Positions 7,192 through 16,080 of a DNA stretch of 64,000 bases are shown piece after piece. The DNA lies in NCBI GenBank assembly GCA_027489065.1, contig JAIYAM010000018.1, positions 122,355 through 186,354 of the forward strand, given 5' to 3'. Source of the stretch: Erythrobacteraceae bacterium (GTDB lineage Bacteria > Pseudomonadota > Alphaproteobacteria > Sphingomonadales > Sphingomonadaceae). Positions within the stretch are counted from its first letter, which is position 1, and the number at the start of each line of letters is the position of its first letter. The position numbers were made by a program, and so were the translations under genes. Below the pieces are notes generated by a model. The model saw only the letters and a list, made by a program, of their open reading frames with translations. It was not told the origin of the DNA and did not search any database.

Positions 7192-8855
7192 AGCGCGCGC
7201 ACAAGGCGGCGCTCGGAACGCTGGCCGGACTGGCGGTGCTCGGCGCAGGCGGATGGGCATTCCGCACCGACCTCGCGCTCGCGCTGGTGCGCTGGCGCAG
7301 CACGCAGGAGGTGGCGGCGAACAGGCCCGTGCCGTGGCAACAGGGTCCGCAACAAGCTGCGGAGCCCGGCGCCGAGCGGCCGCCCAACATCGTCTTCATC
7401 CTGTTCGACGATCTGGGAATGAACGACCTCAGCACCTTCGGCGGCGGCGTGGCGGGCGGCAAGATCAAGACCCCGAACATCGACCAGCTGGCGGCCGAAG
7501 GCGCGATCTTCACCCAGGCCTATGCCGGCAACGCCACCTGCTCGCCCAGCCGCGCGCAGCTGATGACCGGGCGCTACGCGACCCGCACCGGCTTCGAATT
7601 CACGCCGACCCCGCCGGGCTTTGCACGGGTGGTCTCGATGGTGTGGTCCGACATCCAGCCGGATCGCCCGCCGATCCTCTACAACGCCGGATCGGATGCC
7701 GAGTCTCCGCCCTTCCAGGACCAGGGCCTTCCGCCCGAAGAGGTGACGGTCGCCGAGGTACTCAAGGCCCGCGGCTATCACACCGTCCACATCGGCAAGT
7801 GGCACCTCGGCAATGCGCCCCGCTTCCTCCCCCATGCGCAAGGCTTCGACGAGAGCCTCAACATGGACGGGATGCTGCACCTGCCCGAGGACTCGCCCGA
7901 TGTCGTCAACGCGCACGTCGATTTCGATCCCATCGACCGCTTCCTGTGGGCCTCGGCGCATTACGTCACCAGCTACAACGGCGGCGAAAAGTTCGCGCCC
8001 GGCGGCTATCTTGCCGATTACTGGACCGACCAGAGCCTCGAGGTGATCGAGGCAAACCGCAACCGCCCGTTCTTCCTCTATCTTGCGCAATGGGGCGTCC
8101 ACTCCCCGTTGCAGGCGACCCGCGCCGACTACGACGCGGTGGGCGATATCGGCCCCCACCGCCTCAGGGTCTACGCAGCGATGGTCCGCGCTTTGGACCG
8201 TAGCGTCGGGCGGATCATGGCGAAGCTCCGCGAAGAGGGGCTGGCGGACAACACGCTGGTGGTGATCTCTTCGGACAATGGTGCGCCCGGCTATGTCGGG
8301 TTGCCGGATCTCAACGCGCCGTTCCGCGGCGGGAAGGGGACCTTCTTCGAAGGCGGCATCCGTGTCCCGCTGCTGGCGCGCTGGCCGGCGCGGATCGCTG
8401 CCGGATCACGGATCGCGCTCCCCGTCGGGCAGGTCGACCTCATGCCAACCTTCGCCGCTGCCGCCGGCGCCCCGCTTCCGTCCGGGCTCACGGTCGACGG
8501 GCGCAACCTGATGCCCGCGCTGACCGGACAGGGCGGGCCGCTGCGGGCCGATACACCGCTGTTCTGGAGCAGCGGCTATTACAAGGCCGTGCGCGCGGGC
8601 GACTGGAAGCTGCAGGTCAACGGCAAGCAGGGCAAGGCATGGCTCTACAACCTCGCGGCCGATCCGACCGAGCGCACCAACCTCGCCGCTGCGCAGCCGG
8701 CCAAGCGTGCCGAGCTCGCGGCGCTGCTCGCCGCTCACGAACGGGGCCGCAAGCCGCCGCTCTATGCGAGCACCTTCGACACTCCGGTCTCGATCGACAG
8801 GACGCTGGCCGAACCTTTCAGGGCGGGGGACGAATTCATCTACTGGCCCAACTGA
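7188..8855 (+). CDS. sulfatase (arylsulfatase A-like, formylglycine-dependent)
   Basis: A 555-residue protein. An N-terminal hydrophobic helix (about residues 9-25) acts as an uncleaved anchor or signal. The sulfatase domain opens with PNIVFILFDDLGMNDLSTFG (metal-binding Asp pair). It contains the maturation motif CSPSRAQLMTGR (Cys about 118, to become formylglycine) and further metal/active-site segments HIGKWHLGNA and SSDNGAPGYVG. The family hydrolyses sulfate esters. The maturase is encoded four genes upstream in the same overlapping operon. The substrate is unknown; FRGGKGTFFEGGIRVPLLARW is typical of carbohydrate and aryl sulfatases alike. The GTG start overlaps the previous stop. Confidence 0.9.
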   Translation: MKRAHKAALGTLAGLAVLGAGGWAFRTDLALALVRWRSTQEVAANRPVPWQQGPQQAAEPGAERPPNIVFILFDDLGMNDLSTFGGGVAGGKIKTPNIDQLAAEGAIFTQAYAGNATCSPSRAQLMTGRYATRTGFEFTPTPPGFARVVSMVWSDIQPDRPPILYNAGSDAESPPFQDQGLPPEEVTVAEVLKARGYHTVHIGKWHLGNAPRFLPHAQGFDESLNMDGMLHLPEDSPDVVNAHVDFDPIDRFLWASAHYVTSYNGGEKFAPGGYLADYWTDQSLEVIEANRNRPFFLYLAQWGVHSPLQATRADYDAVGDIGPHRLRVYAAMVRALDRSVGRIMAKLREEGLADNTLVVISSDNGAPGYVGLPDLNAPFRGGKGTFFEGGIRVPLLARWPARIAAGSRIALPVGQVDLMPTFAAAAGAPLPSGLTVDGRNLMPALTGQGGPLRADTPLFWSSGYYKAVRAGDWKLQVNGKQGKAWLYNLAADPTERTNLAAAQPAKRAELAALLAAHERGRKPPLYASTFDTPVSIDRTLAEPFRAGDEFIYWPN

Positions 8856-8907
8856 TCCGGGACGCAGACCGGATGGGGCAGAGGTCCGCGGTGACCCGCC
8901 ATTCTCG

Positions 8908-8972
8908 CAGACCGCGCCTAGACCCTCCCTAGACCCCGCCTAGACCCCCCTCAGGCCCCGCTCAGCCCCTCC
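8908..8972 (+). repeat. phased 11-bp repeat array, copy 1
   Basis: Six degenerate units start at 8908, 8919, 8930, 8941, 8951 and 8962, giving steps of 11, 11, 11, 10 and 11 bases. Three begin TAGACCC (8919, 8930, 8941); the flanking ones read CAGACCG, TCAGGCC and TCAGCCC. The steps match one DNA helical turn, so a protein could bind each unit on the same face. It lies in the convergent gap between the sulfatase and the M1 peptidase genes, and the parS-type palindrome follows 31 bases after the array. The same arrangement recurs at 39.88 and 54.43 kb. Confidence 0.8.
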
Positions 8973-9003
8973 TTGCCCTGCGCCAGCCTCCGGCCAGCGG
9001 GCG

Positions 9004-9019
9004 TGTTTCACGTGAAACA
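9004..9019. other. parS site 1 (perfect ParB-binding palindrome)
   Basis: TGTTTCACGTGAAACA is a perfect 16-base palindrome identical to the widely conserved chromosomal parS consensus, which ParB binds and spreads from during chromosome segregation. It lies in an 181-base convergent intergenic region. A perfect 16-mer is very unlikely by chance in GC-rich DNA. No parA or parB gene lies within the window. Confidence 0.88.
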
Positions 9020-9036
9020 TCGCAGGGGCTCCTCCC

Positions 9037-12000
9037 TCACTTGGGCGCATCGACCGCCAGCAGGTTATCGTCCGAATTGCGGTCGATGTAGAAGTTGTAT
9101 GGATCGACCCCGGCGAACTTCGGCTCCTTCGCGGTGATCACCTCGATCACCTGCCGACCCGCACGGATCGGGTAACGCTGCATCGAAAGCACGTTGGCCT
9201 TCTCGAACGCCCCGCTCTCCGGCCGCGCGGTGAAGAGCCCGACCTCGATGTTCTCGGCGAGGCTCGCAGGCTTCTCGATCCCCTTGCCGTCGGCGTAGAA
9301 CTTGCCCGCCTCGATGGTAATGCGGGTCCGCCAGCGACCGTCGGCGAGCTTCGTGGTCGCCGCTTCCTTGGTCTTCAGATCGTAGATCGTGATCTTCTCG
9401 AACAGATCGGTGATCAGCGCCTGGCTCTCGGGCGTGGTCGCCTCCTTGCGCAGCTCGGCGATCAGGTCGAGGCTGCGCGGGTAGGGCGCACCCTTGAAGC
9501 GGTACTTGGCAACCAGCCGGGAGAGTGCGCGGTTGACCGCGTCCTCGCCGAGCCGCTTCTGGAGCAGGTACATCACGAGGCTGCCCTTGCGGTAGTGGAT
9601 GTGCTGCTGGTTCTCGACCCGCATGATCGGCTGCTCGTCGAGCACGTCAGCCTTGCGGCCTGCGAGGTAGCCGTTGAGCTCAAACTTGAGGAAGCGGCGA
9701 ATCTTGTCCTCGCCGTAGAGCTCCTTCATCACCATCAGCGCCGAGTATTGCGCCAGCGTTTCCGACAGAAGCGTCTGGCCCTGCATGTTCCCGCCGACGA
9801 TCTGGTGCGCCCAGTACTGGTGCGCCACTTCGTGTGCGGTGATGTAGGTGACGTAGTCGATCGTGTCCGGATCGCGCACGTCGGCGGCAAAGCCGATGCT
9901 CTCCGAATAGGGCATGGTGCCCGCGAACGCCTGCGCGAAGCTGGCGTAGCCCGGGAATTCGATGATGCGCGCATAGTTGAACTGGTAGGGACCGAAGTTG
10001 CGCTGATAGTAGGCGAGCGAGGTGTCCATCGCCTTGAGCATCGCGGGCACGTTCCAGGGGTGACGCGGGTCGTGGTACACCGACAGGAGGATCGGCCCGG
10101 CCTGTTGCTCGGCGACCGCATAGCGCGCCGATTGCACCGAGAAGAAGTTGAGGATCGGTGCCGGGCTCTGGAACACCGCGACACGGCGGCCGCCCCGTAC
10201 TTCGTCGGAGATCTTGTTGCCCGGTGCGATCGGAACCTGATCGGCGTCGGTGCTGATGGTGACCCGCGAATTGACCCAGTCGGCCCCGATGTAGTTCTCC
10301 TTCTGTGCGGTCGTGTCCTCGAGCTTGGCCATGCGCAACTCGGCAGGCAGGCCCTGCCGCCGCCGCTGGGTGCGATCCTGAAGCAGGCCGCGGCGGTCCA
10401 TGCCGACGATGGGCGCGAAGGTGTAGTTGTTCACGAAGGTGCCGTTGTCGACGATGTCGGTCGCGGGCGATCCGTTCGGGAAGCCGCGCCGCCACGCCTG
10501 CGAGGCGAAGTCGAGCCGCGTCGTCGCCCCGGGGGCGAGCGGCGTGGCAAAGCGGTAGATGCGGTAGGAGTGGCGCTTGTCGAAGCTTGCAAGCTTCGCC
10601 CCGGCGATCTCCAACCGCGAGAAGGTCACGTCGCTGTCACCTTGCCGCACGTGCAGTTCGGTGATCGGAACGCCGCTGTCGTTGCGCAGGTTGTAATGGC
10701 CCGAGACATCGAGCTTGCGCTCCTTGGGATAGACCGCGACGTCGAAGGCGACATCGGTGACGACCGGGCGGGGCAGGCTCTCGTACTTGAGGTACTTGCG
10801 CTCGAACTCGGCAAGCCGCGCCTCGCTCTCGTCGGAGGTCTCGTAGGTGTTGAGCACCTTGATGTTGTTGTTGATGACCAGTCCGGTGCCGATCATCCCG
10901 GCGACTGCGGCCAGCGCAAGGCCACCCGACTGGAGGGTCATGCGGCCGCGGATGCTCTTGAGGCGCGGCATCACGGCGACCACCGTCCCGCGCGGCCAAG
11001 CCCAGTGCGAGACGACCAGCAGCAGCACCCCGAAGCACGCCCAGTAGGCCCGCGCGATCAGGGCCCCGACCCAGAAGCCTCCGGTGCCGTTCATGTCGCT
11101 CAGCGGCTCGCCCGGCGTCGCGCCGAACGTGTAGAGCATGTTCGAATAGCCGAGGTTGCTGAGGAAGATCCGGCTCACGAACCAGACGAGGATGATCCCC
11201 CAGCCGACATACTTGTTGGGGCTGAGCACCTGGAAGAACACCGAAAGCACCGCGATCAGCAGCAGGTCGATGCTCTGCGGCACGACGAAGGCGGAGATGT
11301 AGAGGCCGAGGTCGATGCTGCCGGTGCCTTTGGCGAGCTGGTAGGCCACACCGGTCGCCATCCCGGCAAGCGACATGGCGATCAGCACGGTGAAGATTGC
11401 GAGGATCTTGGGCGCGAACACCGCCCAGCCGGGCACCGGGGTCGCGTCGACGATCTCGTTGATCTTCACGTCGCGCTCGCGCCACACCAGTTCGCCGCCG
11501 TAGAAGACCGCGATGATCAGGTTGAACAGCGCGATGCTGCCGTTCACCGTGCCGATGACATTGGCGGTCAGCGGATAGGACGGCGTGCTGAACGTGGTTT
11601 CGGAGAACACAAGGTTGAGGATCGTGAAGGACACCGAGATCAGCAGCAGCACGATCAGGCCGGGGCTCTTGAGCACCAGCATGATTTCCGTCTTGAGGCG
11701 TATCCAGAAGGCGGCGAGCGCGTGGCCTGCGCCGAAGCTGCGGCTGACGGGCGCGGTCAGCGCGCGCGGCGCGACCGCTTCTGCCTTGGAAGCCTTGGCG
11801 GCCTGCTTGGCGAGGCGGCGCAGCTGCCAGCGCGAGGGCGCGCGTTCGGTCATGCTGAAGCGTGCCCAAGCAATACCGAGGAACAGCGCCGACAGGCCGA
11901 GCGTGAAGATGCGGTTGAACAGCAGGTTGCCCTCGAACGGGATCAGCCGCGTGTTCATTTCGGCGGAGGTCCAGTAGCGGGTGGCCTCCCCGATCGCCGC

Positions 12001-12642
12001 GGTGCCGAGCGGTTCGTAGCGTGCGGCGATGACGAGGTTGTCGGGGTCGGCCGAGGCGACGATGCTGACCGCAAGGTAGCCCATCACCAGCACCAGCACG
12101 CCGATATAGCTCGCCAGCATCGACCGGGTCACGGTCGCCAGGCTGAACAGAAGTGCCGAGGACAGGATCAGGTTGGGGATGGCGATGATCAGGAACGGCC
12201 AGGCGTAGGTCGCGAACCCTCCCGGCCCGACGGTCTCGGGGTCCACCCACGGCATTGCCGAGCCGATCGCGATGCCGAGCGGCACCGCGATGTAGCCGAG
12301 CGTGGCGATCGCCAGCCCGCCGAGGAAGCGTCCGGCAAGAAACTGGCTGCGGCCCACCGGCGTGGCGCGGATCATCGGCCCGAACTTGGTCACGTCATCG
12401 CGCACCACCGCGTTGGCGACGAAGGAGGTGATGACGAACAGGTAGAAGGTCGCGAACAGCGCCATCGCGATGGTCAGGGTGTAGGGCGAATTCTCGTGCA
12501 CCGCGCCGGGCGCGCCGAAGCTGACGTTCTCGCTGGCGGCAAGGCCGAAGCCCAAGAGCAGGAAGATCGCGACCGAGACCCAGAACACCGGATTGCGGAG
12601 CTGATAACGGATTTCGAACGCAGCGAGGCTGGCGGTCAGCAT
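9037..12642 (-). CDS. ABC transporter permease fused to M1-family metallopeptidase
   Basis: A 1201-residue protein. Roughly the first 560 residues are two blocks of ABC-2-type membrane helices, starting MLTASLAAFEIRYQLRNPVFWV, with a second block after ARALTAPVSRSFGAGHALAAFW. The C-terminal half is an M1 (gluzincin) aminopeptidase-like domain with the zinc motif HEVAHQYWAHQ (His about 937 and 941, Glu 938) and the third ligand Glu in LLSETLAQY. Such permease-peptidase fusions are known in Proteobacteria and Bacteroidetes. The ATG at 12642 follows GGGAGG. It lies 14 bases after the ATPase gene, with which it should form one exporter. The substrate, perhaps a peptide processed in the periplasm, is unknown. 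Confidence 0.85.
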   Translation of the reverse strand: MLTASLAAFEIRYQLRNPVFWVSVAIFLLLGFGLAASENVSFGAPGAVHENSPYTLTIAMALFATFYLFVITSFVANAVVRDDVTKFGPMIRATPVGRSQFLAGRFLGGLAIATLGYIAVPLGIAIGSAMPWVDPETVGPGGFATYAWPFLIIAIPNLILSSALLFSLATVTRSMLASYIGVLVLVMGYLAVSIVASADPDNLVIAARYEPLGTAAIGEATRYWTSAEMNTRLIPFEGNLLFNRIFTLGLSALFLGIAWARFSMTERAPSRWQLRRLAKQAAKASKAEAVAPRALTAPVSRSFGAGHALAAFWIRLKTEIMLVLKSPGLIVLLLISVSFTILNLVFSETTFSTPSYPLTANVIGTVNGSIALFNLIIAVFYGGELVWRERDVKINEIVDATPVPGWAVFAPKILAIFTVLIAMSLAGMATGVAYQLAKGTGSIDLGLYISAFVVPQSIDLLLIAVLSVFFQVLSPNKYVGWGIILVWFVSRIFLSNLGYSNMLYTFGATPGEPLSDMNGTGGFWVGALIARAYWACFGVLLLVVSHWAWPRGTVVAVMPRLKSIRGRMTLQSGGLALAAVAGMIGTGLVINNNIKVLNTYETSDESEARLAEFERKYLKYESLPRPVVTDVAFDVAVYPKERKLDVSGHYNLRNDSGVPITELHVRQGDSDVTFSRLEIAGAKLASFDKRHSYRIYRFATPLAPGATTRLDFASQAWRRGFPNGSPATDIVDNGTFVNNYTFAPIVGMDRRGLLQDRTQRRRQGLPAELRMAKLEDTTAQKENYIGADWVNSRVTISTDADQVPIAPGNKISDEVRGGRRVAVFQSPAPILNFFSVQSARYAVAEQQAGPILLSVYHDPRHPWNVPAMLKAMDTSLAYYQRNFGPYQFNYARIIEFPGYASFAQAFAGTMPYSESIGFAADVRDPDTIDYVTYITAHEVAHQYWAHQIVGGNMQGQTLLSETLAQYSALMVMKELYGEDKIRRFLKFELNGYLAGRKADVLDEQPIMRVENQQHIHYRKGSLVMYLLQKRLGEDAVNRALSRLVAKYRFKGAPYPRSLDLIAELRKEATTPESQALITDLFEKITIYDLKTKEAATTKLADGRWRTRITIEAGKFYADGKGIEKPASLAENIEVGLFTARPESGAFEKANVLSMQRYPIRAGRQVIEVITAKEPKFAGVDPYNFYIDRNSDDNLLAVDAPK

Positions 12643-12656
12643 GTGCTCGGCCTCCC

Positions 12657-13559
12657 TTACGCGGCGTGTGCAGGCGTGGGCGCGGCAGGCGTGCGGCGGG
12701 TTTCGGCCAGAGTCGCGAAGTACACGTCCTCGAGGCCTCCGCTGACCGGTGCGAAGCCCTCGGGCTGGCTGTCGGCGAGCACGTGGACGACGATCTCGCC
12801 CGCGAAGAAGCGGTGCGAGATGACTTCGTGAGCTGCCTGCATCTCGGCTAGCGCCGTGTGTGGCACGGTCTTCTGCCAGACGCGGCCTTGGGTCTGACGG
12901 ATCAGTTCGAGCGGCGCGCCTTCCAGTCGCAGCCTGCCGCCTGCCAGCACCGCCATGCGCGGGCACAGGTCGGCCACGTCATCCACGATGTGGGTGGACA
13001 GGATCACCACCACGTTCTCGCCGATCCCGGCGAGCAGGTTGAGGAAGCGGTTGCGCTCTTCCGGGTCGAGCCCGGCGGTCGGTTCGTCGACGATGATCAG
13101 TTCGGGTTGGCCGATCAGCGCCTGGGCGATGCCGAAGCGCTGGCGCATCCCGCCCGAGAAGCCCGCGATCGCCTTGCCGCGCACGGCCCACAGGTTGGTC
13201 TGGTTGAGCAGATGCTCGACCATCGCCTTGCGCTCGACCGTCTGGTTCACGCCCTTCAGCACCGCCATGTGATCGAGCATCTGGTAGGCCGAGACGCGCG
13301 GATACACGCCGAAATCCTGGGGCAGGTAGCCGAGCGTGCGCCGCAGCCGGTCGGGTTCGGCGAGGACGTCGATGTCGCCGAAGCGGATGCTGCCGCTGGT
13401 CGGCGCCTGCAGCGTCGCGATGGTGCGCATCAGCGTCGACTTGCCCGCACCGTTCGGCCCGAGCAGCCCGAACATCCCCTTGGGGATCGACAGGTTCACG
13501 TCTGTGAGCGCATGCGTACCGTTCGGATAGACGTGACTGACGCCGGAGAGTTCGAGCAT
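12657..13559 (-). CDS. ABC transporter ATP-binding protein (ABC-2 exporter)
   Basis: A 300-residue ATPase with Walker A GPNGAGKST, signature FSGGMRQR, Walker B LIIVDEPTAGLDP and the switch His in STHIVDD. The length and the 80-residue C-terminal extension suit CcmA/DRR-type exporters. It is the first gene of a two-gene operon with the permease-peptidase fusion. The promoter should lie in the 136-base gap that separates it from the GH43-type gene. Confidence 0.88.
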   Translation of the reverse strand: MLELSGVSHVYPNGTHALTDVNLSIPKGMFGLLGPNGAGKSTLMRTIATLQAPTSGSIRFGDIDVLAEPDRLRRTLGYLPQDFGVYPRVSAYQMLDHMAVLKGVNQTVERKAMVEHLLNQTNLWAVRGKAIAGFSGGMRQRFGIAQALIGQPELIIVDEPTAGLDPEERNRFLNLLAGIGENVVVILSTHIVDDVADLCPRMAVLAGGRLRLEGAPLELIRQTQGRVWQKTVPHTALAEMQAAHEVISHRFFAGEIVVHVLADSQPEGFAPVSGGLEDVYFATLAETRRTPAAPTPAHAA

Positions 13560-13695
13560 GATGGACCCCTGATTGCCTTGATTTTATCAGGCTATCTTAG
13601 CGACCTCACGGGGAGGGCCAATCACGCTGGTAGATTCATCCCCGACCTTCGTCGACGTTCCTCGACCCTCGTCGGGCCGAGGACGCGGCACGACC

Positions 13696-15099
13696 TCAAC
13701 CCAGCGTCACCTTCTCGCGGCTGAACTCGAGCCTCGTCGTCAGCAGAGCGCGGAAGGCGTTGTAGCCGCCGGTGCCGGGGAAGAAGGCGTGGAAGAACAG
13801 CTGCGGCTTGTCGTCGAGCCCCGGCGCGACCGAGGCATGGCCCGGAGCCCACCAGGTCTTGACCGACTTCAGCAGCGGCCCGTCCTGCTTGACGTAGGGC
13901 CCGAGCGGGTGGTCGGCGACCGCCACGCCGATGCCGTAGGCGGGCGTGCCGAAATCGTTGCCCGCATAGAACATCCAGTAGCGGCCTTCCTGCAAGGTGA
14001 CCCACGGGCCCTCGATGAGATGGCCTTCCCACTCCTGATCGTTGGTCAGCACGATCGTGTCGGTGCCGATCAGCTCGCCGTTCTCGTCGAGGCGCTGGGC
14101 ATGGATCGGCGTGCTCATCGCGTCGTAGATGAAGTCCGCTTCCGGCACTTCGGACAGGATGGTGCGCACCCGCTCCCAGTTGTCGAGCACCGCCTCGATC
14201 AGCGGCTGCATCAGGAAGAAGCGTTCCATGGGGCGGCGGGTGTTGGCCCAGGGCTGAACGGCGGCGGCGAAACGCGCCGCGCGGCGCTCGGCATCGTTCT
14301 CGAAAAGCTGGTCGACAAGATCGGGGCGGCGGCGCAGCAGCCCGGCGAGCGGGCGCGGCCACACGCCGTTCGTGTCGCGCTTCCAGAACAGGTAGCGCTC
14401 GCCATTGGCGTCAATGAAGATGTGCGAATCGATCACCCCGCCGCTCAGCATCGGCTGGCTCGGATCGTCGGGGTAATTGGTGGTGTTGATCGCGAAGCCG
14501 CTCACCAGCGGGTGGCCGAGATCGGTCCACGGGCCTGTCGGGTGCGGCGCCTTGGCAAGGCCGATGGCGAGCGCGTTGGACCGCTGGCGGGCAGTGTAGA
14601 CCAGCCAGTATTCGTCGCCGCACTTGGCCATCTCGGGCGCCCAGTAATCACCCACGGTGCGGCCGTGTGCGGTCCATTCCGGTGCTTCGCCTTCCGGGAA
14701 GACGAAGCCGCGGTGGGTCCAGGTTTCGAGATCGTCGGAATGGAGGATCGGGAAGGCGTCGAGCGCGTCGTTCGACGTCGCGACGAGGAAGTAGCCCTCG
14801 TCGGTCTTGAGCACCGCCGGATCGCCGTAGCCTGCGGTGGTGCGGGGCGAGAGATTTTCGAGGATCAGCGGGCGCCAGTCGGGTTCGCTGTCACCGTCGA
14901 TCGGGGCGGGGCGGTGGTGATGCGCGCGCGTGCCGAAATCGCGCGCGAGTTCGCTGAAGAACACAGCATAGTGATTGTGCTGCCCGGTGGGGATGCGGTA
15001 GGTCTTCTCGAGGTCGCCGAGCCGCACCGTGAAGCGCGTCGCGATCCCTTCGGCAACGGCATCGACCTCAAAGGTCTCGATCGTGTCGGTCTTGTCCAT
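13696..15099 (-). CDS. cytoplasmic GH43-like beta-propeller glycosidase
   Basis: A 467-residue protein with no signal peptide. GH43-type signs: the catalytic-base region [21 protein letters not shown], the second Asp in [20 protein letters not shown], and the general-acid Glu in HLIEGPWV. Between the third and fourth propeller parts there is an unusual helical insertion of about 100 residues (from [16 protein letters not shown] to about [13 protein letters not shown]). The start at 15099 follows GAGGCGAG; an earlier in-frame start has no ribosome site. It is divergent from the PhyH-type dioxygenase across operator A. The family splits arabinosides, xylosides and galactosides. The locus suggests an oligosaccharide that ends in galactose metabolism, but the linkage is not readable. 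Confidence 0.72.
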   Translation of the reverse strand: MDKTDTIETFEVDAVAEGIATRFTVRLGDLEKTYRIPTGQHNHYAVFFSELARDFGTRAHHHRPAPIDGDSEPDWRPLILENLSPRTTAGYGDPAVLKTDEGYFLVATSNDALDAFPILHSDDLETWTHRGFVFPEGEAPEWTAHGRTVGDYWAPEMAKCGDEYWLVYTARQRSNALAIGLAKAPHPTGPWTDLGHPLVSGFAINTTNYPDDPSQPMLSGGVIDSHIFIDANGERYLFWKRDTNGVWPRPLAGLLRRRPDLVDQLFENDAERRAARFAAAVQPWANTRRPMERFFLMQPLIEAVLDNWERVRTILSEVPEADFIYDAMSTPIHAQRLDENGELIGTDTIVLTNDQEWEGHLIEGPWVTLQEGRYWMFYAGNDFGTPAYGIGVAVADHPLGPYVKQDGPLLKSVKTWWAPGHASVAPGLDDKPQLFFHAFFPGTGGYNAFRALLTTRLEFSREKVTLG

Positions 15100-15145
15100 C
15101 AGCTCGCCTCTTAAGCCTCTCGCCAAGGCCTGGATCAGGTGTTAA

Positions 15146-15161
15146 ATCTTATTTGTAAGAT
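15146..15161. promoter_or_regulatory. operator A of the galactose locus
   Basis: ATCTTATTTGTAAGAT is a 6+4+6 perfect inverted repeat in the 78-base gap between the divergent GH43-like and PhyH genes. On the other strand it reads ATCTTACAAATAAGAT, matching the shared 16-mer RTMTKAYAAATANGAY also found at 16049, 24349 and 25573. It sits 17 bases before the PhyH start and could control both directions. Confidence 0.6.
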
Positions 15162-15177
15162 AAATGAGGGACCGGCA

Positions 15178-16011
15178 ATGGCAAGCGCTTTCGACGCTTC
15201 GGACTACGAAGCTGCGGATATCATGGGCGGGCTTTATGGCGAAGGCATCATTGCGCTGCCGGCGGCCTTCGATTCCGGGATGATCGACGGGCTCAATGCC
15301 GAGATCATGGCGATCTTTGCCGAGGTGAAGGACCTGCCCGGCGGCGCGCTGCCGCGCGGGCCCGAGCGCTGGTATGTCGAAATCCAGCCCGAACGGATTT
15401 CGGCTTTCGTGGCGATCACATCGCACCCGTGGTTCGTCGCCGTGTGCAAGGCGGTCCTGGGGGCCGATTACCGGATCATCGAGGTCGGCTTCGACATTCC
15501 CTTCCCGGGCGCCGCCGACCAGCCTTGGCACCGCGACTTCATCGTTCCGCAAGCGACCACCATCGGGCGGCGCCTCAATTCGCTCGCCTTCAACATGACC
15601 ACGGTCGACACCCGGCCCGAGCACGGCCCCTTCGAGATTGCGCCCGGCACGCAGTGGGACCAGTTCGAAGGCTGCGCCAAGGGCATGTTCCCGCCGCAGC
15701 ACCTGTGGCCGCGTTACGAGGCGCGCGCGGTCAGGAAACTGCCCAAGCGCGGCGACATCTCGGCTCGATCGGCGCTGACAGTGCACCGCGGCACAGCCAA
15801 CGTCTCCGACGAGCCGCGCCCGGTGCTGGTGATCGGTGTCGACGCGCCGGACGCTACCAACGGCGCGCATCACGACCTGCAGGCGACCGCCGCCTGGTAT
15901 GACGCCTTGCCGCCCGTGGTGCGCGATCATCTTCCCGCGCGGATCGTCGAGCGGCTGGAGCCGGTCATCCAACACCATGTTATCGATGGGTTGCTGACGC
16001 CTGCCTATTGA
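15178..16011 (+). CDS. phytanoyl-CoA dioxygenase (PhyH) family protein
   Basis: A 277-residue Fe(II)/2-oxoglutarate-dependent oxygenase fold. The iron ligands are visible as His-x-Asp in QPWHRDFIVPQ (His about 118, Asp 120) and the distal His in ARSALTVHRGTANVSD, with the 2-oxoglutarate-binding Arg in EPRPVLVIG. The ATG at 15178 has GAGGGA before it; an upstream ATG at 15139 would make the leader run through operator A. PhyH proteins hydroxylate or demethylate varied small molecules. Its place in a sugar locus suggests action on a modified sugar or aglycone, but no substrate can be named. Confidence 0.78.
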   Translation: MASAFDASDYEAADIMGGLYGEGIIALPAAFDSGMIDGLNAEIMAIFAEVKDLPGGALPRGPERWYVEIQPERISAFVAITSHPWFVAVCKAVLGADYRIIEVGFDIPFPGAADQPWHRDFIVPQATTIGRRLNSLAFNMTTVDTRPEHGPFEIAPGTQWDQFEGCAKGMFPPQHLWPRYEARAVRKLPKRGDISARSALTVHRGTANVSDEPRPVLVIGVDAPDATNGAHHDLQATAAWYDALPPVVRDHLPARIVERLEPVIQHHVIDGLLTPAY

Positions 16012-16048
16012 ACAGGATGCGTTGACCTCATCCAGTTTGTCACGCAAT

Positions 16049-16064
16049 GTATGATAAATACGAT
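16049..16064. promoter_or_regulatory. operator B of the galactose locus
   Basis: GTATGATAAATACGAT matches the 16-base operator seen at 15146 (reverse), 24349 and 25573 (reverse). It lies 17 bases before the TTG start of the ABC importer ATPase. If the alternative ATG at 16051 were the start, the site would be coding, which argues for the TTG start. Confidence 0.55.
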
Positions 16065-16080
16065 AAAAGGGGATAGCTGC

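Noticed and set aside
7188..8855. Link between this sulfatase and the sulfoquinovose pathway
   Set aside because: The sulfatase cleaves sulfate esters through formylglycine, whereas sulfoquinovose has a C-S bond; the genes are 31 kb apart in another operon.
8908..8972. CRISPR array interpretation of the 11-bp repeats
   Set aside because: Units are 11 bases with no spacers and no cas genes; the phasing fits protein binding instead.
9595..12831. 1078-codon open frame on the plus strand opposite the ABC/M1 gene
   Set aside because: It is antisense to a clear, motif-complete protein. Its translation is low-complexity and full of His/Arg/Asp, as expected from complementary codons in GC-rich DNA.
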